A stretch of 64,000 nucleotides of DNA. It comes from Streptomyces sp. NBC_01241 (GTDB taxonomy: Bacteria; Actinomycetota; Actinomycetes; Streptomycetales; Streptomycetaceae). Numbering within the stretch: position 1 is the first letter of the stretch; every line of letters begins with the position of its first letter. Of the stretch, positions 8,753 through 16,192 are shown piece by piece. The stretch lies in assembly GCF_041435435.1 (NCBI RefSeq), contig NZ_CP108494.1:7288501-7352500 (forward strand), in the 5' to 3' direction. The notes beneath the pieces were generated by a model that did no database searches, was not told where the DNA came from, and worked only from the letters and a program-made list of their open reading frames with translations. A program made the translations under genes and the position numbers.

Positions 8753-8867
8753 AGTACACGGTATCGACGGGCGCTATGCGTGCGCGCTGTGCGGTTGGGT
8801 GAATCACTGGTCTGAGGGGAACGGAAGCCTGCCGGCCGAGTCGGACGACTCATACTGGGACCGGTAG
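8664..8867 (+). CDS. zinc-ribbon mini-protein 3
   Basis: 67 residues. A 23-residue lead is followed by C-R-Q-C-G-T-E and D-G-R-Y-A-C-A-L-C-G-W-V, the same zinc-ribbon pattern as the two preceding ORFs. It overlaps the previous ORF by 89 nt in a different frame. Confidence 0.65.
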   Translation: MTRHPEAQSKTAAEPRNEITRTDCRQCGTEVHGIDGRYACALCGWVNHWSEGNGSLPAESDDSYWDR

Positions 8868-8886
8868 TCATTCGGAACTGAGCAGA

Positions 8887-8918
8887 GGAGCCCCTGCCGT
8901 ATATGCGGTCGGGGCTCC
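8887..8918 (+). terminator. terminator after the zinc-ribbon genes
   Basis: GGAGCCCC pairs with GGGGCTCC around an inner CCG/CGG stem, followed by GTCTTG. It lies between converging genes and may act both ways. Confidence 0.65.
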
Positions 8919-8938
8919 GTCTTGCCTGCGGGCTACGG

Positions 8939-9190
8939 TCACCGGTCAGTGACGTACGAGCCCATTCCCCGCTCGGTGCGAATGGCGCCTTCCTCGCGCA
9001 GCGCCCGTGACGCCTTCTGCGCCGTGACAGCCGCGATACCGAATTCCTCGGTCAGTTGAACAACGGAGGGAATGCGGGAGCCGGCTGGGTAGGTGCCGTC
9101 ACCAATCCTGCCTCGGATGACGTCTGCCACCTGCCGCCACTTCGGCCTTGTTTCGTCTAGCTCGATCACACATGAACCGTATGTGGCCAT
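8939..9190 (-). CDS. GntR-family winged-helix regulator (short form)
   Basis: 83 residues, essentially only the GntR DNA-binding domain: W-R-Q-V-A-D-V-I-R-G-R-I, Y-P-A-G-S-R-I-P-S-V, E-F-G-I-A-A-V-T-A-Q-K-A, R-G-M-G-S-Y-V. There is no effector domain. Short GntR proteins divergent from two small genes are typical of Streptomyces mobile elements. It probably represses the divergent genes starting at 9311. Confidence 0.85.
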   Translation of the reverse strand: MATYGSCVIELDETRPKWRQVADVIRGRIGDGTYPAGSRIPSVVQLTEEFGIAAVTAQKASRALREEGAIRTERGMGSYVTDR

Positions 9191-9310
9191 GGTACGTCAG
9201 TGCGAGCGGTAGACGTCCGCAGTGTTATATAGCATGCTGGTCCCGTAAGGAAACCCCCGCGACCGTGTGACCGGCCCGGGGGCATGGACTCATCTGACTG
9301 GAGACGAGAC

Positions 9311-9520
9311 ATGCAGGATCTTACCGAACCCGTGTATCTGACGGACCCCATGGGGCCTCAGTACCTGGAACCTGTCCCGAGCGCTCGTTGCGAAATTTGC
9401 CGCGTGCTTGGACGGCAGCGTGAAGAGGCCAGGGCTGCTGGAGACGGCTCCCTGGTGTCTGACTGCAACGTAGAAATCCGGCTGCACCCCCACAAGGGTA
9501 GGAAGGGTGCAGGGAAGTGA
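9311..9520 (+). CDS. conserved actinobacterial small protein, GntR partner
   Basis: 69 residues, with C-E-I-C-R-V-L-G-R-Q-R-E-E-A and S-D-C-N-V-E-I-R-L-H-P-H. This pattern recurs next to short GntR regulators in Streptomyces. The ATG at 9311 has GGAG 7 nt upstream; an in-frame ATG at 9284 is less likely. The stop overlaps the next GTG. Confidence 0.65.
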   Translation: MQDLTEPVYLTDPMGPQYLEPVPSARCEICRVLGRQREEARAAGDGSLVSDCNVEIRLHPHKGRKGAGK

Positions 9521-9705
9521 ACATCCCTCCCCTGGCAGTACCTCACCCCTATCCTGGGTGCAAGGGGTGTGCAAAGCTCCTGAGGGAGTGGGTAGCAATC
9601 ACTGAGCCGGCAGCCGAAGACTACAGCCGGGAGAAGGCAAACCTCATTGCCGCGGTTATAGACGCTCATAGGAAGGACGATGAGCGGATCGCCCCGGCTC
9701 TCTGA
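9517..9705 (+). CDS. small protein of the GntR-linked pair
   Basis: 62 residues with G-C-K-G-C followed by a helical, charged C-terminal half. GTG overlaps the previous stop. Function unknown. Confidence 0.55.
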   Translation: MNIPPLAVPHPYPGCKGCAKLLREWVAITEPAAEDYSREKANLIAAVIDAHRKDDERIAPAL

Positions 9706-9809
9706 ACCTAGACCCCGGTAGCTGATGACCGACCACCAGTTGCCGGCAGGCATCCAGGGGTACAATCCAACCCCCCCCTGCCCCTGGGTGCCTAAATTAA
9801 AACAGATAT

Positions 9810-9842
9810 GCCCCTCGCCTTTATGGGCGAGGGGCTTTCTCA
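9810..9842 (+). terminator. intrinsic terminator
   Basis: GCCCCTCGCC-TTTATG-GGCGAGGGGC followed by TTTCT. It closes the GntR-linked unit and opens the ORF-free block. Confidence 0.9.
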
Positions 9843-9858
9843 TGTCCTGGGTCAGATA

Positions 9859-10830
9859 ATTCATTCATACTGGCAATTCAGAGTGCCGACGAACCATTCT
9901 TTCATTCATTCTTGGCACCAGGAGGGGGTAGCAGGGGAGCCATCCTTCGGGGGATGGCTCCTACCCTCTCAAGATCACTAAGGGGGTGTATTACCAACCC
10001 CTTACATATATAACGTCGGTGTCAATCTGAAGGTTTTGAGACGTCGAAGCCTGAAACTGAGACCCGGATCACATGGTTAGGGGGCATTCTTTCACTCATT
10101 CTCCCCTTGCAGGTAGCGGGAGAGGTGCCTAGACGTCAAAAAGGGGCCTGAAGGGGCCCCTGAGGGCCTTTTAGGGGGTCCTGGGGGAGTTGTGAGGGGG
10201 TGAGGACGCTAGGCCGTTAGATGGGCGCTGAAGACTTCATTACCCGTACGCGATCGAAGGAAGGTGCCCCCGGCGGGTCCTTTGTGTATGAACGTATGCA
10301 TTACCCCGGGTATACATGTGCGTGTGAGAATGAATGAATAGAGGCTGGCAGGGTATACCCGAGCACATTCTTTCATTCATGGATATGGTGCTAGGAATGC
10401 AGGCATTCACTCATGAGATATCGAATAGGCAATGGGAATAGGAATGACCTTGAGTGCAGTCGATGAGGGCTCACAAGCCGGCACGCACCAGGTAGGCAGG
10501 AAGCAGAGCTGCCTGCTTCCGCGGGCATGGCAGGGGTGCGAGACAGGGTGATGCAGCATCCTTGTGCCGGCCTGTCAGCCGGCCCTGAACCCCTGAGCAA
10601 GCCTGGCAAGGCTGTCTGATGGTCGCTCCGCTCCCCTCCCTTGAGAGGGTATGGGCCATCAAGTGATCAAGGCCCATAACCTATCTGACTACTAGGTTTG
10701 TGCTTACACCGCAGGGTGTGGTATACGCGCGTGCACGTTCCTCTATATAGGCTGAGGGCATAGAGCCCTCCCTGTACAGCCGGCCCACACAGCTGCCTCC
10801 CCCACCCCACCCACTGAATGAATGAAAGAA
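9859..10830. repeat. iteron-like CATTCTTTCATTCATTC repeats
   Basis: Copies or near-copies at 9895-9911, 10085-10101 (one change) and 10366-10380, with inverted forms at 10328-10340 and 10816-10830. Shorter ATTCATTCA or CATTCACTCATG forms lie at 9859 and 10404. Two further full copies are at 17996-18012 and 18053-18067. Direct and inverted copies scattered over 1 kb beside a DUF3987-type gene resemble origin iterons. Confidence 0.65.
10005..10073. repeat. two-copy conserved element, copy 1
   Basis: ACGTCGGTGTCA, then exactly 34 variable bases, then GAGACCCGGATCACA. The other copy, at 40925-40992, keeps both blocks and the same 34-base spacing. A TATA-rich stretch precedes both. Each copy can form a hairpin in its variable part. 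Role unknown: promoter, small RNA or recombination site. Confidence 0.6.
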
Positions 10831-10843
10831 GTCTGGAGACAAG

Positions 10844-10873
10844 GTTGATCCGAGATCTGGAGTGTGTCATAGT
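10844..10873 (+). promoter_or_regulatory. promoter with operator-type -35 (GTTGATCCGAGAT)
   Basis: TTGATC at 10845-10850, a 17-bp spacer and CATAGT at 10868-10873. The -35 region is a one-base variant of the 13-bp repeat. It should drive the structured RNA region and the 11219 gene. Confidence 0.7.
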
Positions 10874-10879
10874 AGAGAC

Positions 10880-11218
10880 ATCGCCAAGGGGGAGCAGGAA
10901 GCCCCGAAGCGAAGGGAACCGGACGAATGGGCGAGAGCCCGGACCAAGGAAGCCCGTTACCTTGAAAACTCAACAGTGAAACCGCCTAAGCAATACACAG
11001 ACTCCCATCAGGGAGGGTGTTACTTAGTGAGAACGACTCGGGGAAACGTCAAGAGGCCGCAACACTGGTCGCAAAGTCGAGTACGGCCATGACTCTCAAT
11101 CGTGTTTTAGTGCGGTTGAGGGAAGAATGGTCCAGAACCCGGATGGTAGGCGTAAGCCTGCCGGAGGATGTGAATCACTAAGTAACACCCTCCCTGATGG
11201 GTTACGCAGGGAGTAGTC
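10880..11218 (+). ncRNA. candidate structured leader or ncRNA
   Basis: About 340 nt downstream of its own promoter with no coding frame. It can form many hairpins, two capped by GNRA-type loops: GGGC-GAGA-GCCC at 10929-10940 and GGTAGGC-GTAA-GCCTGCC at 11145-11162. It also has a boxA-like stretch (CTTGAAAACTCAACAG, 10960-10975) and a 27-bp perfect inverted repeat (11004-11030 with 11175-11201). The second arm ends a few bases before the ribosome site of the 11219 gene. It could be a regulatory leader or a stand-alone RNA; no known family was recognised. Confidence 0.5.
11004..11201. repeat. 27-bp perfect inverted repeat, 144-bp interior
   Basis: The arm at 11004-11030 is the exact reverse complement of 11175-11201. 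As RNA it makes a very stable long-range stem. As DNA it could be the ends of a MITE-like element, but no target duplication is seen at its edges. Confidence 0.85.
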
Positions 11219-11362
11219 ATGAGAGACACGCTCTTTCTTGAAGAGTTGGATGGGCCTACGTTCACAAGCCATGATGAGTACCAACAGTGGTGGACGTGGG
11301 AAAGTCCCTACGCTCTAGCGTATGAGACTGATGAATATCAGTCACTTAGTCGTGATCAATAG
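11219..11362 (+). CDS. 47-residue acidic small protein
   Basis: M-R-D-T-L-F-L-E-E-L-D-G start with CAGGGAG 8 nt upstream; many Trp, Tyr and acidic residues, including Q-Q-W-W-T-W-E. It is the first gene after the candidate structured RNA, and its ribosome site lies just beyond the 27-bp repeat arm. Function unknown. Confidence 0.5.
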   Translation: MRDTLFLEELDGPTFTSHDEYQQWWTWESPYALAYETDEYQSLSRDQ

Positions 11363-11481
11363 GGGTAGAGCCTGTCGGCTGCTCTAGTCCACAATGCCGG
11401 CACGTAAGTAAGGAGTATGAGGGTACTCATCCCAGTATGATCGGGGAGAGTGCCCACATACACCCGCTTACAGGAGAGCAC

Positions 11482-11745
11482 ATGACACAACGATTGACGC
11501 AAGTACAGTTTAGCGCGTTGGATGCAGCAAGCCCTTCCGGCGTTGTGACTGCCCACGCTCGTACTCTTCGGGTGATGGAAGAGTTGGGTATGGTAGTTGC
11601 AATTACGGGATGGCTAGAGGTGTCGGCGTCTCGCTACCATAAAAGAGCGCAGGCAACAGAACGTATTTGGGGTGTAACGGGTTACAAAATCACAGATAGA
11701 GGGAGACAGGCGCTTAACACTGAAAAGTATCGCCGGGCCCAGTAG
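11482..11745 (+). CDS. small protein, possible winged-helix fold
   Basis: 87 residues. Helical start (V-Q-F-S-A-L-D-A-A), then a later G-Y-K-I-T-D-R-G-R-Q-A-L motif like the wing of phage winged-helix proteins. GGAGAG precedes the ATG. It is followed by a strong terminator, so it ends the first short unit of the accessory region. Confidence 0.5.
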   Translation: MTQRLTQVQFSALDAASPSGVVTAHARTLRVMEELGMVVAITGWLEVSASRYHKRAQATERIWGVTGYKITDRGRQALNTEKYRRAQ

Positions 11746-11755
11746 GTAAGAGACA

Positions 11756-11792
11756 ACGGGCGCACGGCGGTGACTCCGTGCGCCCGTTTGTT
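11756..11792 (+). terminator. intrinsic terminator
   Basis: ACGGGCGCACGG pairs with CCGTGCGCCCGT, followed by TTGTTT. Confidence 0.85.
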
Positions 11793-11802
11793 TCCGCCTA
11801 AT

Positions 11803-11815
11803 GTTGATTCGAGAC
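11803..11815 (+). promoter_or_regulatory. 13-bp operator/stoperator GTTGATTCGAGAC
   Basis: Exact consensus copy between the terminator and the ribosome site of the 11831 gene. No -10 box at the right spacing, so a repressor roadblock role is more likely than a promoter. Confidence 0.65.
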
Positions 11816-11830
11816 GAGAGAGGTAAGGCA

Positions 11831-12106
11831 ATGATCATGTGGACCATTGCAGCGATCATGTCCGTTGTCCTCGGATTGGGCATCGGAAGTTCAAACGCCT
11901 TTTGGCCGGCTCCCATCGTGCATCAAACCCCGGAACTCACGGAAGAGCAGGAATGGGACGCCTACCACGCGGAAGCAACCGCGGAGTACGCAGATGAGTT
12001 CACTGCACTGTTCAACGGATACGAGACTAAGTGGGCTAAGAACGGCCGGCTCATGATGCGAACCGGAAACAGCGGTCCGTATAAGTTCGTCAAGCGCGCA
12101 ATCTGA
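11831..12106 (+). CDS. membrane-anchored small protein
   Basis: 91 residues. The first 22 form one membrane helix or signal anchor (M-W-T-I-A-A-I-M-S-V-V-L-G-L-G-I-G); the rest is soluble and acidic (E-L-T-E-E-Q-E-W-D-A-Y). AGAGGT lies 5 nt upstream of the ATG. Starts a series of closely spaced accessory genes. Confidence 0.6.
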   Translation: MIMWTIAAIMSVVLGLGIGSSNAFWPAPIVHQTPELTEEQEWDAYHAEATAEYADEFTALFNGYETKWAKNGRLMMRTGNSGPYKFVKRAI

Positions 12107-12119
12107 GAGGGGCGAGCAA

Positions 12120-12305
12120 GTGAAAACTTTTCTGGTGCTTCAGCACCTGACAACCGAACAACTGCATTCCGAGCGCTCTGAGCTGTACAGGCTCCACACG
12201 AGCGAAGAACTCACGGATGTGGTGAGGGATGCCGCGGCTGTGCTCACCAACTTCTACGGGGCAGAGCTTGACGCCCGCATCATGGGAGAGAGAGGTTCCA
12301 AGTGA
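12120..12305 (+). CDS. hypothetical helical protein
   Basis: 61 residues, almost entirely helix-forming and charged. GTG start after GAGGGGCGAG; the stop overlaps the next GTG. Confidence 0.5.
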   Translation: MKTFLVLQHLTTEQLHSERSELYRLHTSEELTDVVRDAAAVLTNFYGAELDARIMGERGSK

Positions 12306-12658
12306 AGATGTGGCCCGGACAGACGCAGACAGGACAGAAGTACGGAACCACCAATCCGGCACTAATTGAAGCTCGGATCAATCACGACCCCTGCGACGAA
12401 TTCGCATGGGTGCAATCGTGGCGATTCGCTCTCTGTGAGGCACTGCTTTTCGATTGGGGGTATCTCGTCCCCGGTTTCCGTACTGTTCGGAGTGAGCCTG
12501 AGGATTCCTCCGAGCTGGAAATAATCCGGACGCTGTACGTGATCGAGGATGACTCGATCGCTAGGGAGTACTGGTACCGGGAGGATGAGCTGAAGTATGC
12601 ACTAAAGATCCTGGACCGCTACAGGGAATGGCTCCGCATCGCAGGGAAGGACTACTAG
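12302..12658 (+). CDS. hypothetical acidic protein
   Basis: 118 residues, rich in Trp, Tyr, Asp and Glu, with no recognisable motif. GTG overlaps the preceding stop; the next ATG follows 2 nt after its TAG, so it is inside one operon. Confidence 0.55.
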   Translation: MKMWPGQTQTGQKYGTTNPALIEARINHDPCDEFAWVQSWRFALCEALLFDWGYLVPGFRTVRSEPEDSSELEIIRTLYVIEDDSIAREYWYREDELKYALKILDRYREWLRIAGKDY

Positions 12659-12660
12659 TC

Positions 12661-12852
12661 ATGCGTCACATCTTCGGAATCCTCACCGCGGTTGTCTTCA
12701 CCGCGGGAATCTCCGTGGGCATCACTCACTCAGTGATGCAGGAACACATGCGGCATGAGATTAACCGGGTACAGGTGGATACCTTTAATGAGGGATTCAC
12801 AGATGGTGCATGCCACAAGGGACAGGATGGCTTTGGCCACCTATGCAAGTAG
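12661..12852 (+). CDS. small secreted or membrane-anchored protein
   Basis: 63 residues with an N-terminal hydrophobic helix (I-L-T-A-V-V-F-T-A-G-I-S-V-G-I) and a short tail with two cysteines (G-A-C-H-K-G ... H-L-C-K). Confidence 0.5.
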   Translation: MRHIFGILTAVVFTAGISVGITHSVMQEHMRHEINRVQVDTFNEGFTDGACHKGQDGFGHLCK

Positions 12853-12864
12853 TTTGCCCACATG

Positions 12865-12877
12865 GTTGATTCGAGAC
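12865..12877 (+). promoter_or_regulatory. 13-bp operator/stoperator GTTGATTCGAGAC
   Basis: Exact copy between the 12661 and 12901 genes. The 17-bp position downstream reads AGGTAA, not a -10 box, so it is a stoperator-type site. Confidence 0.65.
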
Positions 12878-12900
12878 CGAACCGAGAGAGGTAAAACACC

Positions 12901-13110
12901 ATGAGCGTCACTCTGGACAAGCGGACTTGTGTCTCATGGCACAACGGGAATCAGGACAAGCGCTATTCAGTAGCACTTGAGTTCTGTGGTTACGAGACAC
13001 CGCGGTACGTGGCTCGATTCTGTGGTGACTGGATTTCCAGTCACAGAATGGAAACCGAAGCGTGGACCGCGGGTCAGGTACACAAGGATGCCCGAACGAT
13101 GGACCAGTAA
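12901..13110 (+). CDS. hypothetical small protein
   Basis: 69 residues starting M-S-V-T-L, like the next gene. GAGAGAGGT ribosome site directly after the 12865 operator. Contains C-V-S-W-H and F-C-G-D-W; no known domain. Confidence 0.5.
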   Translation: MSVTLDKRTCVSWHNGNQDKRYSVALEFCGYETPRYVARFCGDWISSHRMETEAWTAGQVHKDARTMDQ

Positions 13111-13134
13111 GGCGAGCGGGAGAGAGGTACTGGA

Positions 13135-13308
13135 ATGAGCGTCACACTCACTAAGTGCGACAACGGGTGCAGGAACAAGGGGCCGGAGGATTTCGAGGGG
13201 GAGTTCCAAAGCTTCGGAGAGACTGTCTGTGACTTCTGTGCAGGCATGTGGGGGCATGACGGAGAGTGGAGCAAGTTCCCCGCATTCCGTCGCTACCGCA
13301 ATCGCTGA
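13135..13308 (+). CDS. 57-residue zinc-binding-like protein
   Basis: M-S-V-T-L-T-K-C-D-N-G-C ... V-C-D-F-C-A-G-M: two CxxxC/CxxC pairs, so a treble-clef or zinc-ribbon fold is likely. GAGAGAGGT precedes the ATG. The first residues match the 12901 protein. Confidence 0.55.
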   Translation: MSVTLTKCDNGCRNKGPEDFEGEFQSFGETVCDFCAGMWGHDGEWSKFPAFRRYRNR

Positions 13309-13388
13309 ATCGGTCGAATGAATGTGATGGGCCGGTCCCGCCGGCCCGTTGCATTCGTCTTATCGGCACAGCAGGAAGAGGTAAGAGG

Positions 13389-13697
13389 ATGGCACGGGAA
13401 CACTGGACCCTTTGGGTATGCACCAATTGCATCATGCACGCTGCAAACGGGGAGTGCGGAGACTGTCACGAGGAGGAGCATGAGGGTGGGGAGCCCCTTT
13501 CGCTCCTCTCTCCGCAAGCCTGTCCCGGAATGGGATACGAGGATCACTCGGAAGACTGTGAAGTCTTCATTCGGGGTGAGTGGCCGGACAACCATGAGTG
13601 TGACTGTGAGACGAACACATTCAGTACGTCCTCTTGCGATGGATGCGGGAGCGACTACCACGGAGAACGTCACGCAATGACGGAATGGAGTGAGTGA
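13389..13697 (+). CDS. Cys-rich conserved actinophage protein
   Basis: 102 residues with V-C-T-N-C, E-C-G-D-C-H, C-P-G-M-G, D-C-E, C-D-C-E and C-D-G-C-G. The spacing suggests two or three zinc sites. Proteins of this pattern are common in actinobacteriophages and have no assigned role. ATG at 13389 follows AAGAGG; the stop overlaps the next ORF. Confidence 0.6.
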   Translation: MAREHWTLWVCTNCIMHAANGECGDCHEEEHEGGEPLSLLSPQACPGMGYEDHSEDCEVFIRGEWPDNHECDCETNTFSTSSCDGCGSDYHGERHAMTEWSE

Positions 13698-14092
13698 TCA
13701 TGCACATTCACGTTGGACAGAACATGCCCGGATACCTCCCCCCGTCAGGACCGATGTGCTTCGATTCTGCAACCGATGCACTGGAAGCGCTCAGGCATGA
13801 GTTGAAGGATCAGCAGGACTACTACTATGAAGGGTGCGAAGCTACCTCTCCGGAGCAGACAGAGAAGGGCTCGGAGTGCTGCGAGTGGTGTTCGGTTGCG
13901 CTGGACGTTGAATCGGCATTGTCCGCTATCGCGGACAGTGGTCCGGGTGAGCACTCCATTTGTGAGGGTAGGGCCTGCTGGATTTTCAGCCCTCCCCATG
14001 GTGCGGACATGCACCATTGGGCCGTGCCCGTAGTTGGAGACAGGGACGCGTGTGAGAGTAATCCTGACTCGGACAACTACATAGACGCATGA
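13694..14092 (+). CDS. hypothetical actinophage protein
   Basis: 132 residues, acidic, with C-C-E-W-C in the middle and H-H-W-A-V near the end. An in-frame ATG at 13700 is equally good. Coupled to the gene upstream. Confidence 0.55.
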   Translation: MIMHIHVGQNMPGYLPPSGPMCFDSATDALEALRHELKDQQDYYYEGCEATSPEQTEKGSECCEWCSVALDVESALSAIADSGPGEHSICEGRACWIFSPPHGADMHHWAVPVVGDRDACESNPDSDNYIDA

Positions 14093-14191
14093 GCTAGGAT
14101 AGGCGGTCCGGTGGACGGTTAACACAGACGTATGGCGCAAAGCTACTGTCGGACACTCAGTAAGGCCAGGAACACGAGGAAAGGTAAATTA

Positions 14192-14419
14192 GTGGACGTG
14201 TACTTTGACGTACCGGACGTAGGGGCAGACGACAGAACTGGTTTGTCCGTGTGGCCCGTACTGGTCAACGGCGTTGAAGTCGGGAGAGTAGTGGAAAGAG
14301 TGGAAGGCTACCAAGCTCGGACAGAATCCGGCGGAGAGGTTATCTACGGAAAGGAACGGAGTTTCCGGGAACAAGCCATCGAAGATATCAAGCGGCTGTA
14401 CCTCACGGAAAAGAGCTAA
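14192..14419 (+). CDS. hypothetical small protein
   Basis: 75 residues from a GTG with GAAAGGT upstream. The frame is open back to an ATG at 14132, but that part lacks a ribosome site. Beta-rich (V-D-V-Y-F-D-V-P, V-L-V-N-G-V-E-V-G-R-V) with a charged helix at the end. Confidence 0.5.
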   Translation: MDVYFDVPDVGADDRTGLSVWPVLVNGVEVGRVVERVEGYQARTESGGEVIYGKERSFREQAIEDIKRLYLTEKS

Positions 14420-14423
14420 GGCA

Positions 14424-14705
14424 ATGCAAGAGGACATGGCACCCATGGAATACATGCAAGAAGTTAACCCGGGTGAGATTCTCATCTTCCGTTGGAAGGG
14501 TGGGAGCACGGTTGAGATTGGCCGGCCGCAGACAGAGCGGCTTGACGGGGATATCCCGGAAGAGGACCGCGGGTATGTCTGGGATAAGTCGTTCAAGGTC
14601 TACGACAAAGAAACCGGAAAGGTGACCATCTTCGCGGAGTACGCGGCATTCAAGGCTAAGTGCCTTGAGTGGGTGGAAGAGCAGAAAGAGGCAGACAGCG
14701 CATGA
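14424..14705 (+). CDS. hypothetical acidic protein
   Basis: 93 residues with no known motif. It follows the preceding stop by a few bases and overlaps the next ATG by 4 nt. ATGs at 14424, 14436 and 14445 are all possible. Confidence 0.5.
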   Translation: MQEDMAPMEYMQEVNPGEILIFRWKGGSTVEIGRPQTERLDGDIPEEDRGYVWDKSFKVYDKETGKVTIFAEYAAFKAKCLEWVEEQKEADSA

Positions 14706-14956
14706 CGCTCAACCCAAATGCACTCGCAGAGTGCGGCGACGACGAGCTAGATTCCCGTCCCGAAGTGCAAGAGGTTTCCGGGCGTGAAATCCTGAATTAC
14801 GTACTAGCTCAGGGAGAATTGCCCCCGGAAAGTGCTAAGCCCTTTGCAGAATGGCTACAGCATGAATGGTATTCATTCAACGAGGAGGGAGAGCACACAA
14901 ACGGGGAGGTAGTGGCGGGTGCACTAACTCAGTGGTGCGGAGGGCGTACCAGGTAG
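14702..14956 (+). CDS. hypothetical small protein
   Basis: 84 residues, helical (E-I-L-N-Y-V-L-A-Q-G, P-F-A-E-W-L-Q-H-E-W). ATGA overlap with the gene before; a terminator follows. Confidence 0.5.
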   Translation: MTLNPNALAECGDDELDSRPEVQEVSGREILNYVLAQGELPPESAKPFAEWLQHEWYSFNEEGEHTNGEVVAGALTQWCGGRTR

Positions 14957-14976
14957 CACAACCGGACACAGTAGGC

Positions 14977-15010
14977 GGGACCCCGGACAACCGTACGGGG
15001 TCCCTTTTCT
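14977..15010 (+). terminator. intrinsic terminator
   Basis: GGGACCCCG pairs with CGGGGTCCC, then TTTTCT. Confidence 0.9.
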
Positions 15011-15032
15011 ATGCCCAGAAAGGGGCGAGACA

Positions 15033-15614
15033 GTGAGTGCATGGATTCAGGGTGGGTATGACGGACTCTTCTACCTGGGAGAGAAGGGAACCTACTCGTA
15101 CCGCGGATACGTAGTTCGGACCGTGGAAGACGATGTGAGTGCAAAGTGGTTTGCCTACTCGTACGAGTCTGGCGAACACAAGTGGGTTGCTGAGGGGAGC
15201 GGGGCAGAAGCCATGAAGGCACTAGAGGGAGACAGGGCAATGGATGAGGAAACCCGGTACACGGTAGCCACCTATTCCTACGCGTGCACGGCATACGTGC
15301 GAACCACACTCCGTAGGGCACTGGAACTACAGGGGACACAGAACGTGTGGGCTGGCAACGGGGCAGACGTAGCGCAAGAAATGCTTGGAAGCGAATGGGC
15401 GGACATCCTCCCGGATAGGACCACGTGGGAACTGACCAAGCTGGAACTCATGACCACTCACCGCGCTTTGGAATGGCGCAAGGGAAAGCGTAAGGCAGGT
15501 GAGACAGATCACGGTATCAGTGAGTCCACCACGGAAGAGTGGGCCCACATCGAGGATGAGATTTACCGGGTACTGCAAGGTATCTGGCACTCTGAGGGGA
15601 AGTATTGGGTGTGA
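15033..15614 (+). CDS. hypothetical protein
   Basis: 193 residues from a GTG preceded by AAAGGGGCG. Beta-strand-rich first third (Y-S-Y-R-G-Y-V-V-R-T-V), then long helices. No recognised family. Overlaps the next GTG. Confidence 0.55.
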   Translation: MSAWIQGGYDGLFYLGEKGTYSYRGYVVRTVEDDVSAKWFAYSYESGEHKWVAEGSGAEAMKALEGDRAMDEETRYTVATYSYACTAYVRTTLRRALELQGTQNVWAGNGADVAQEMLGSEWADILPDRTTWELTKLELMTTHRALEWRKGKRKAGETDHGISESTTEEWAHIEDEIYRVLQGIWHSEGKYWV

Positions 15615-15760
15615 GCGGGATGACATGGCCCCCGCGCATTCTCTGTTCCTGTGGGTCCGTAATTCATGACACCCCAGAGACTCGTCAACTCCACGAGGAT
15701 TACTGGCACAGCGAGAGGTTCCCCGCGGAGTACACCAACGAGGAAGAGGTAAGCGAATGA
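15611..15760 (+). CDS. 49-residue protein with a single C-S-C-G motif
   Basis: M-S-G-M-T-W-P-P-R-I-L-C-S-C-G, then H-D and H-E-D-Y-W-H: possible C2H2-type zinc site. It overlaps both neighbours by 4 nt. Confidence 0.5.
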   Translation: MSGMTWPPRILCSCGSVIHDTPETRQLHEDYWHSERFPAEYTNEEEVSE

Positions 15761-15993
15761 GCGCAATGAAGCGGTACGCAGACGACGTCCAGGAACTCAC
15801 GCTACGGGCAACTGGTATTGCCTGGAACCCTTACCCCAAGGAAAGGTCCGCGCTGTTCGAGGAACTGTACTCGGATTGTGTGAAGGCGGCGGATGTTTAC
15901 GCTGATCCGGTAGCCGTGTCTTTGCTGCTCATGCATGAGGTAGCCGAAGCATACGCCGAAGCGTTCAATGCTCAGAAAGAGGTGTCAGCGTGA
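15757..15993 (+). CDS. hypothetical helical protein
   Basis: 78 residues, all-helical and acidic. ATGA overlap upstream, GTGA overlap downstream. Confidence 0.5.
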   Translation: MSAMKRYADDVQELTLRATGIAWNPYPKERSALFEELYSDCVKAADVYADPVAVSLLLMHEVAEAYAEAFNAQKEVSA

Positions 15994-16109
15994 AAGCTCG
16001 ATTCATGTGGCTCGTGACAAACGTGCATGGCGATTCCTGGGTACAGCCTCGGAAACCTCTGAATGCAAAGCACACAGCGGTAAGAGTGCTAGTGCTCCGT
16101 GAAAGCTGA
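15990..16109 (+). CDS. 39-residue basic protein
   Basis: V-K-A-R-F-M-W-L-V-T-N-V-H-G start; Lys/Arg-rich. GTGA overlap with the preceding gene and a terminator just after it support expression. Confidence 0.4.
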   Translation: MKARFMWLVTNVHGDSWVQPRKPLNAKHTAVRVLVLRES

Positions 16110-16120
16110 TCTCTCGTGTT

Positions 16121-16159
16121 CCTAAGCAATCCCTTGCCATTGGTAGGGGATTGCTTAGG
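16121..16159 (+). terminator. long hairpin terminator
   Basis: CCTAAGCAATCCC pairs with GGGATTGCTTAGG over a 13-nt loop. It lacks a clear U-tract, so it could also be a processing site. Confidence 0.65.
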
Positions 16160-16192
16160 TTCACGGGTACTCAGACAGAAGGGAATAGCACA

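Larger units (their letters stand above)
9843..10843. other. 1-kb ORF-free block with repeats and hairpins
   Basis: No credible gene in either strand. It holds ATTCATTC-type repeats, copy 1 of a two-copy element (10005-10073) and several hairpins: GGAGCCATCC near 9936, a GGGGCC cluster near 10140-10180, and GCCGGC repeats near 10566. The make-up suggests a replication origin or partition region. Confidence 0.6.

Noticed and set aside
9859..10830. CRISPR array from the ATTCATTC repeats
   Set aside because: Repeats are short, irregularly spaced and in both orientations, with no uniform spacers and no cas genes.
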